A DNA stretch of 64,000 nt from Vulcanimicrobiota bacterium (GTDB taxonomy: Bacteria > Vulcanimicrobiota > Vulcanimicrobiia > Vulcanimicrobiales > Vulcanimicrobiaceae), in NCBI GenBank assembly GCA_003168375.1, contig PMSI01000001.1, positions 558,001-622,000 of the forward strand, given 5' to 3'. Below, piece after piece: positions 59,683-64,000 of this stretch. The notes under the pieces are model-generated. The model searched no databases. It was not told where the DNA came from and saw only the letters and a list, made by a program, of their open reading frames with translations. How positions within the stretch are numbered: position 1 is the stretch's first letter; the number at the start of each line of letters is the position of its first letter. A program made the translations under genes and the position numbers.

Positions 59683-60710
59683 ACCTTGTCCCCCGACACG
59701 AGCTTGGAGGCGGATCTGGCCCAGTGCTCGAGCGCCGCGACGCTCCGCGGTGTCGGCGGGGGTTCGCTACGCAGCAGATCCGCCAGCGTCGAGCCGCCCG
59801 CGGGCGTCTTGAACACGTAGACCACGACGCCGCACGTCAGCCCATCGTCGTCGAGATGCGCCAGAACCTGCTCGACCCCCGTCGCGCCGAACACGTAGCT
59901 GAAGTTCCGACCGTTGCCGAGCGTCTGCGATGTACCGGATTGCGTTGCGATCGACCACCGAATCTTCGCAGCGAGCTGCGGCGGTTCGACCTCGGCGGAG
60001 AAGAGCGTCGCACGGCCGGCGATCGCGATGCTCGCGTCAGCCGGTCCGGTGATGGTCAGACTGTGCACATGCGGTTCCTTCTTCGAACATTTTGGGCAAC
60101 GCGGAGGCAGGAGCAGCCGCAGCCGCCATACGACGGCCGTGATGATGATCGCGATCACCACGAAGAGATACGGTGGTGTGACGATCGCTTTGTACCACGG
60201 AGACGGAGGAGACGTGGGTACCGGGGTGGCGGGGGCGGCCGTCGGCAGCGTGGAGGGCTCGGCGCTCGGCGCCCCGCTAGTGTCCTCGGTCGACGGTGTC
60301 GTGACGACGGTCGTGGGTTGAGCGGGTACAACGGTCGGCGATGGCGTGACGACGGGAGGTGCTTGCGCCGGCGGGATCGCGGCGCTAAAGACGGCGGCCG
60401 GAATCAGGTCGATGCATGCGTAGTCGTACATCGCTCCGCCCGGTGGCCGTCCGCAGCGTTGAATGGCGTCGACCAATGCACCGGGGTTTTGGTAGCCGCG
60501 CCTTTGGAGGCACGACGTTACCTGCGCCGCATCGCCATGGCTCGAATCAGCACAGCGTCTCGCATAGACCGCTGTCGTGAGCGGTGCGGCCGTGCCTCTC
60601 GGCGGTACCTCCGGCTGCGCGACCGCAATGCGGGTCGTCACGACGATCGCCGCCGCTATCATGGCCAACCGCGCAAGCCGCGCGACGAGTGAGCCCGCTC
60701 TCGTCGACAT
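59679..60710 (-). CDS. Bitopic membrane protein with zinc-ribbon-like CxxC and PKD-like domain
   Basis: 343 aa from ATG 60710. N-terminal signal/anchor (about 6-30), a Cys-containing exported region (YARRCADSSHGDAAQVTSCLQRRGY, IQRCGRPPG, YDYACIDL), a long Pro/Thr/Ser linker, a membrane helix (about 175-198; YLFVVIAIIITAVVWRLRLLL), the dyad CPKC and a C-terminal PKD-like beta domain. A Ser/Thr/Pro linker joining two folded parts across a membrane suggests a sensing or scaffolding role. The gene start lies 50 nt from the comEC tail fragment on the other strand. Confidence 0.6.
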   Translation of the reverse strand: MSTRAGSLVARLARLAMIAAAIVVTTRIAVAQPEVPPRGTAAPLTTAVYARRCADSSHGDAAQVTSCLQRRGYQNPGALVDAIQRCGRPPGGAMYDYACIDLIPAAVFSAAIPPAQAPPVVTPSPTVVPAQPTTVVTTPSTEDTSGAPSAEPSTLPTAAPATPVPTSPPSPWYKAIVTPPYLFVVIAIIITAVVWRLRLLLPPRCPKCSKKEPHVHSLTITGPADASIAIAGRATLFSAEVEPPQLAAKIRWSIATQSGTSQTLGNGRNFSYVFGATGVEQVLAHLDDDGLTCGVVVYVFKTPAGGSTLADLLRSEPPPTPRSVAALEHWARSASKLVSGDKV

Positions 60711-60767
60711 CCTCGGTGACACGGTTCGACTGCCCGTTAGAGCAACCTTCCGGAGGCGTGCTCGCGT

Positions 60768-60886
60768 TCGACTCACCCAACGCGCTCGCGGCTCTCCGCC
60801 GCGCGAGCGCGACCGTTTACCGCACTCACGCCATCATCGTCGAGCCGGACGCGAACAGCCGCACGATCACGGCCCTCCACTGCTAG
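60768..60886 (+). pseudogene. comEC 3'-end fragment, copy 3
   Basis: Encodes SPNALAALRRASATVYRT then IIVEPDANSRTITALHC and a stop, matching the last residues of comEC (ATLATLRNAGTTAYRT, VIVEPSMNTRTLTVLHC) with loss of about four codons. Similarity continues for some 20 nt past the stop (TAGTCxGGC, GTACCG). It could be the tail of copy 2, separated from it by about 2 kb. Confidence 0.8.
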
Positions 60887-60934
60887 TCCGGCTCTGTACC
60901 GCCCGACGACCGGGTCCCGAGAGCCGTCGACCGT

Positions 60935-60988
60935 CCAAAGGGTGGAATACCTCAATCACCCTCGCCAAAGGGTCCTGAAACCTTTGGC
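60935..60988. promoter_or_regulatory. Inverted-repeat operator upstream of the XRE-GAF gene
   Basis: Perfect 8-bp arms GCCAAAGG (60964-60971) and CCTTTGGC (60981-60988) with a 9-nt spacer, plus one more half-site CCAAAGGG at 60935-60942. It ends 12 nt before the regulator start, so autoregulation is likely. Confidence 0.6.
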
Positions 60989-61000
60989 GGCCCTCGGCGG

Positions 61001-61879
61001 ATGATAGAGATGGCCGTGATGCATCGCAGCTGGCCCACCTTGGGAGCGTTCCTCAAAGAGCACCGGCGGCTCATCTCCCCCCGCGCCGCGGCGTTGGGTT
61101 TGCACCCGCGCCTACCGGTACGGCACGGCAAAGGGGTCACGCAGGAAGAGATCGCCGAAGCGATCGGCGTCAGCCGGGTGTGGTACGCGATGCTCGAGTC
61201 CGGCGCCGCGCTGCATACCTCGCCGCGGCTTCTGGCGCGGCTCGCCGACGCGCTCGGGTTGCCGGATGAGAGCCGCGAGGCACTCTTTCGGCTCGGTCTG
61301 CCCGAACTCGCGAGCCGCAATCTGGACGCCGCTCTGCAAGAACTGTCGAGCTCGATCTCCGCGCTGCGCTCCGTCGCGCGCCGCGTGTGGAGCGCGACGA
61401 GCGAGCCCGAGATCCTAACCGTCGTGGCGGAAGCCGCGGCACAGACCTTTCCTGATTCCGACTTTGCGGGCGCGTTCAAGAGAGTGCAGCCCGGAGAGTG
61501 GGAGTACCCCGTGCTCTTTGGCGGACAGCGCGTTCGAACGACGCTCGTCGATCTGCACGCCGAGCTGTTTGCCGGTCTGAGCGCGGCACAGATCGACGAA
61601 GCGATGCTCTATGGAGCCCTCACCGAACCCGGTCAGGTAGGAACCCGCGACGAGCTCCATCGCAACCTCACGACAAAGCCCCGCATCGACAAGGCGTTCA
61701 AGAGCGCCGGCTTCGAGGGAGCCAATTTTCTGGACGCCCACGTGAAATCGCGAGAAGGCGTCGAGGCGACGATCTTCGTCAACTACGTTGACGGATACAG
61801 ATCGTTCTCCGCGCTCGAACGTTCGTTGCTGGGCAGCCTGGCGGATCTCGCGTCGCTCGCCATCTCGGAAAAGAGGTAG
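61001..61879 (+). CDS. XRE-family regulator with GAF domain
   Basis: 292 aa from ATG 61001 (ATG 61010 and 61019 also possible). N-terminal HTH of the MmyB-like type (LGAFLKEHRRLISPRAAALGL, then GVTQEEIAEAIGVSRVWYAMLESG), followed by a GAF-like ligand domain (about 125-285) with FAGAFKRVQPGEWEYPVLFGG. A sensor domain fused to a DNA-binding domain indicates a one-component regulator. The neighbouring CCAAAGG inverted repeat is the probable site. Confidence 0.82.
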   Translation: MIEMAVMHRSWPTLGAFLKEHRRLISPRAAALGLHPRLPVRHGKGVTQEEIAEAIGVSRVWYAMLESGAALHTSPRLLARLADALGLPDESREALFRLGLPELASRNLDAALQELSSSISALRSVARRVWSATSEPEILTVVAEAAAQTFPDSDFAGAFKRVQPGEWEYPVLFGGQRVRTTLVDLHAELFAGLSAAQIDEAMLYGALTEPGQVGTRDELHRNLTTKPRIDKAFKSAGFEGANFLDAHVKSREGVEATIFVNYVDGYRSFSALERSLLGSLADLASLAISEKR

Positions 61880-61892
61880 AGCTCGGAGCGCA

Positions 61893-62540
61893 TCAGGCAC
61901 GAAACGGCCGCCTCGTGCGAACGCGCCGCTCGCGCCGGTGCTGGTGCTCGGCGCAGAAGAACACGTCCCAATAGACGTCGGCGATGGCGGCGAGCTCGGC
62001 CTCCGAGGTGGGCAACGCACCGTCGATCGTCACGATCCCGACTCGAATGCCGGCCGGCTCGATCTCGTCGGCGAGCGTATCGACGAACTCGCGCAGTGTT
62101 TTCGTTCCGCTCTCGGGGACGTCGTACATCGCGAACACCAGCGCCCCTCCCTGCTTGGCCAGCATCGCGGCAACCCTTCGTCTGATGAGCGCCGAGACGT
62201 CCGCGTGCTCGGCGTGCCGCTCGTCCGGGATCGCTCGCGGATCGAAAGGGCTCGGAATCCGCATGTCGTCGACGAACGCATTGTACACGAGCACGTCGCA
62301 CGATCCTCCGCGTCTCTCGATCGCGCGGATCGCCGTTTCGACGGAATCGATGTTGCTGGGTTCGCAGTCGATCACCGCGATGTCGAGCCCGCGCGACCGC
62401 AACCGCGAGGCTGTGCTCGACAGTCGCGCCGCGATGCGTGAGAGCGCGTACACGGCGAAGCCCTCGAGGGCGTACCGCTCGGCGACGGCCAGACCCAAGC
62501 CGGGTCCGGCGCCGGCAATGACGCAGGTAGGTATAGACAT
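61893..62540 (-). CDS. SDR-family oxidoreductase with atypical active site
   Basis: 215 aa. Rossmann motif VIAGAGPGLGLAVAERYALEGF, VLVYNAF (NAG-like) and the IRVGIVTIDG end block. The usual Tyr-x3-Lys is not present: the aligned stretch is YDVPESGTKTLREFVDTL, with Lys kept but Glu or Ser in place of Tyr. It may have lost dehydrogenase activity or use a different base. It is convergent with the XRE-GAF gene and divergent from the binding-protein gene. Confidence 0.7.
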   Translation of the reverse strand: MSIPTCVIAGAGPGLGLAVAERYALEGFAVYALSRIAARLSSTASRLRSRGLDIAVIDCEPSNIDSVETAIRAIERRGGSCDVLVYNAFVDDMRIPSPFDPRAIPDERHAEHADVSALIRRRVAAMLAKQGGALVFAMYDVPESGTKTLREFVDTLADEIEPAGIRVGIVTIDGALPTSEAELAAIADVYWDVFFCAEHQHRRERRVRTRRPFRA

Positions 62541-62654
62541 CAGCGCTAGGCCGTGATGATATCGTCGCGAGAGCGGCGGCGCCGATAAATTCGCAGTTTA
62601 CAATCAGCCGATTTTGTCAATTTCGAGTTTATAGATACACGCGAAGACGCACAC

Positions 62655-62660
62655 TATAAT
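62655..62660 (+). promoter_or_regulatory. -10 box of a leaderless promoter
   Basis: Consensus TATAAT followed by 6 nt and then the GTG start at 62667, so transcription should begin at the start codon. The -35 region is weak. The 60 nt upstream are A/T-rich (62580-62640), in contrast to the surroundings. Confidence 0.65.
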
Positions 62661-62666
62661 GCGCCG

Positions 62667-63857
62667 GTGAAGATCGGTTATTGCTTGTCGTTGTCCGGCG
62701 GCCTCGCCGCGAACGGCCGCGCCGCACGGCTGGCGCATCAGATCTGGCAGGAAGACGTGAATGCGCGCGGCGGGATCCTCGGGCGGCCGGTGGAGCTGCT
62801 CTGTCTCGACGACGAGACGAAACCCGATGCGGTCGCCGGGCTCTACCAACGGCTTCTCGACACGGAGAAGGTCGATCTCGTCATCGGCGGTTACGGCGAC
62901 AACTCCGTCGCGCCGGCGATGCCGCTCATCACCGAGCGCGGGAGGTTCTTCGTCAGCCTCATGGCGCTCGCCGTCCAAGCCCGCTTTCACGACGACCGCT
63001 ATTTCGTGATGATTCCGACCGGCCCGCATCCGGGCACCGCGCTCACCGAAGGATTCTTCGACGTTCTTGCCAGGCAGAATCCGAAGCCGGAGACCGTCGC
63101 GATCCTCGCCGCCGACGCACCGTTCTCGCTCATGCCCGTGCAAGGCGCGAAGGAGAACCTCGCCCACAACGGCATGCGCGTTGTGTCGGAGACGCGTTAT
63201 CCGCTTGTGACCGCCGACTTTCGGCCTTTGATCGACGAGCTTCGTACGACGGCTCCAGACGTGCTTTTCTTGTGCTCGTACATCAACGACTCGGCCGGAC
63301 TTCTCAAGGCCATCGGCGAGGCCGCATTCGAGCCGAAGGCGATCGGCGGAGCGATGATCGGACCGCAGAACGGCGTGGTCAAGGCCCAGCTGGGACCGCT
63401 GCTCAATGGGCTCGTCAACTACGAGTATTGGCTGCCCGTCGAAGGGCTCGTCAACCCCGCGACGGACACCCTGCTCGAGCGCTATCAGGCGCGCGCGCAA
63501 GCCGAGGGCGCGGACCCGCTCGGCTACTACGTCGCCCCGCTGGCGTACGCGCAGATGCAGGTCGTAGCGCAAGCGATCTCCGCGGTGGGTAGCCTTGACG
63601 ACGCCGCGCTCTCCGCGTACGCCCACTCCGCGACGTTCGACACCTTGGTCGGCGATGTCACCTTCGGTGACGACGGCGCGTGGACGCGATCACGTGTCCT
63701 GACGGTGCAGTTTCACGGAATCGAGGGCAACGAGATCGCGCAATTCAGGTCGGGCACAACGGAGGCCGTGGTCCATCCAGGCGGGCCCTCAACATCGCAA
63801 CTCATCTATCCGTACGCGGCTGCCAAACGCGCGCCGCAGCCTTCGACAACGAGCTAG
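62667..63857 (+). CDS. Amino-acid/amide-binding protein (Peripla_BP_6 type) without signal peptide
   Basis: 396 aa, GTG start. Leu/Ile/Val- or amide-binding fold: IGYCLSLSGGLAANGRAARLAHQIWQEDVNARGGILGRPVELLCLDDETKPD, VDLVIGGYGDNSVAPAMPL and AILAADAPFSLMPVQGAKE. Transport-linked members carry a signal peptide; this one begins directly with the first strand and the TATAAT box excludes a longer start. It could act as a cytosolic ligand sensor (as AmiC does) or have been moved from a transporter operon. The next gene follows after 29 nt. Confidence 0.8.
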   Translation: MKIGYCLSLSGGLAANGRAARLAHQIWQEDVNARGGILGRPVELLCLDDETKPDAVAGLYQRLLDTEKVDLVIGGYGDNSVAPAMPLITERGRFFVSLMALAVQARFHDDRYFVMIPTGPHPGTALTEGFFDVLARQNPKPETVAILAADAPFSLMPVQGAKENLAHNGMRVVSETRYPLVTADFRPLIDELRTTAPDVLFLCSYINDSAGLLKAIGEAAFEPKAIGGAMIGPQNGVVKAQLGPLLNGLVNYEYWLPVEGLVNPATDTLLERYQARAQAEGADPLGYYVAPLAYAQMQVVAQAISAVGSLDDAALSAYAHSATFDTLVGDVTFGDDGAWTRSRVLTVQFHGIEGNEIAQFRSGTTEAVVHPGGPSTSQLIYPYAAAKRAPQPSTTS

Positions 63858-63886
63858 AACCTCGTCGACCAGCCGCAGGAGGACAC

Positions 63887-64000
63887 GTGGATACACTCAG
63901 CTTCAATTTCGCCGGCGGACATCCGGCGCAGACGGAACAAGAGCGCGCGAACGAGCAGCTCATTCGTGAGTTGTATGCGAACGCGGAAGGCGCGAGCAAG
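63887..64000 (+). CDS. Start of a further gene, cut by the window edge
   Basis: GTG 63887 with AGGAGG at 63877-63882. The first 38 residues read MDTLSFNFAGGHPAQTEQE and continue RANEQLIRELYANAEG. The helix TEQERANEQLIRELY recalls the start of SnoaL/NTF2-like proteins, but this is too short to assign. Follows the binding-protein gene and is probably co-transcribed. Confidence 0.5.
   Translation, partial: MDTLSFNFAGGHPAQTEQERANEQLIRELYANAEGASK

Noticed and set aside
58530-60886. One comEC copy with a clean 2-kb insertion
   Set aside because: About 90 codons of comEC are missing between the two parts, so a simple insertion cannot explain it; they are listed as separate fragments.
45667-61000. 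Prophage or integrative element
   Set aside because: No integrase, transposase, phage structural gene, tRNA attachment site or long terminal repeat could be found.

Overview
The window is high-GC bacterial chromosome with short intergenic gaps, many 4-nt start/stop overlaps and frequent GTG starts. No rRNA, tRNA, transposase, integrase or CRISPR array was recognised. The gene set is that of a diderm-like free-living bacterium with natural-competence genes (comEA, comEC), SelA/SelB selenocysteine machinery and t6A/ribosome-maturation genes. Several genes have a TANNNT -10 element about 6 nt upstream of the start codon, so leaderless transcripts are likely. I cannot name the species; a poorly cultured soil lineage such as Eremiobacterota is a guess only.

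Region 1 (1-9.1 kb): edge of an Xre/MbcA-type antitoxin gene, typA, a lipoprotein peptide-binding protein, rpiA, clpB under a CIRCE operator, a solitary HicB-like protein and two small proteins of unknown role. Region 2 (9.1-17.6 kb): the best metabolic find. On the minus strand, hcmA-meaH-hcmB-hcl looks like a complete operon for 2-hydroxyisobutyrate activation and B12-dependent carbon-skeleton rearrangement; the large mutase subunit carries the Ile/Asp pair typical of 2-hydroxyisobutyryl-CoA mutase. Divergent from it is a GntR-FCD regulator operon (regulator, SAF-domain dehydrogenase, DJ-1/PfpI protein, Tat-exported acetamidase/formamidase). Two TTGTATACAA-type operators lie between them.

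Region 3 (17.6-45.7 kb): ordinary chromosomal genes. These are a PAS-GAF-GAF-PP2C-ATPase regulator, selB-selA-trxA, gyrA, tsaE-tsaB-rimI-yqeK-rsfS, a TPM-domain protein, a class A beta-lactamase, comEA, leuS, pncA, an NCS1 permease, a feruloyl-CoA-synthetase-like enzyme, a cupin, a nucleotide-sugar epimerase and comEC. Four genes here (selA, tsaE, rsfS, NCS1 permease) have no convincing ATG/GTG/TTG start and may use CTG; rsfS has a well-placed Shine-Dalgarno for it. A short dispersed repeat (core CCTGAGCCTGTCGAAGG) occurs three times and each copy is translated as a protein terminus.

Region 4 (45.7-61 kb): an accessory, rearranged zone bounded by comEC. It holds three truncated or decayed copies of the ComEC C-terminal beta-lactamase-like domain; two share the same 5' breakpoint. 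Between them lie a PDZ/7TM/GAF sensor without an output domain, a CAP-domain protein, a Csu-type pilin-like protein, a frameshifted GGDEF-EAL protein, an RHS protein with a C-terminal toxin-like tail and a DUF4279-type immunity gene, a 5'-truncated phosphoesterase abutting the RHS gene head to head, further gene debris, and a two-gene membrane/PKD-like unit. Region 5 (61-64 kb): an XRE-GAF regulator with its own inverted-repeat operator, an atypical SDR, a leaderless amino-acid/amide-binding protein without signal peptide, and the start of a further gene.
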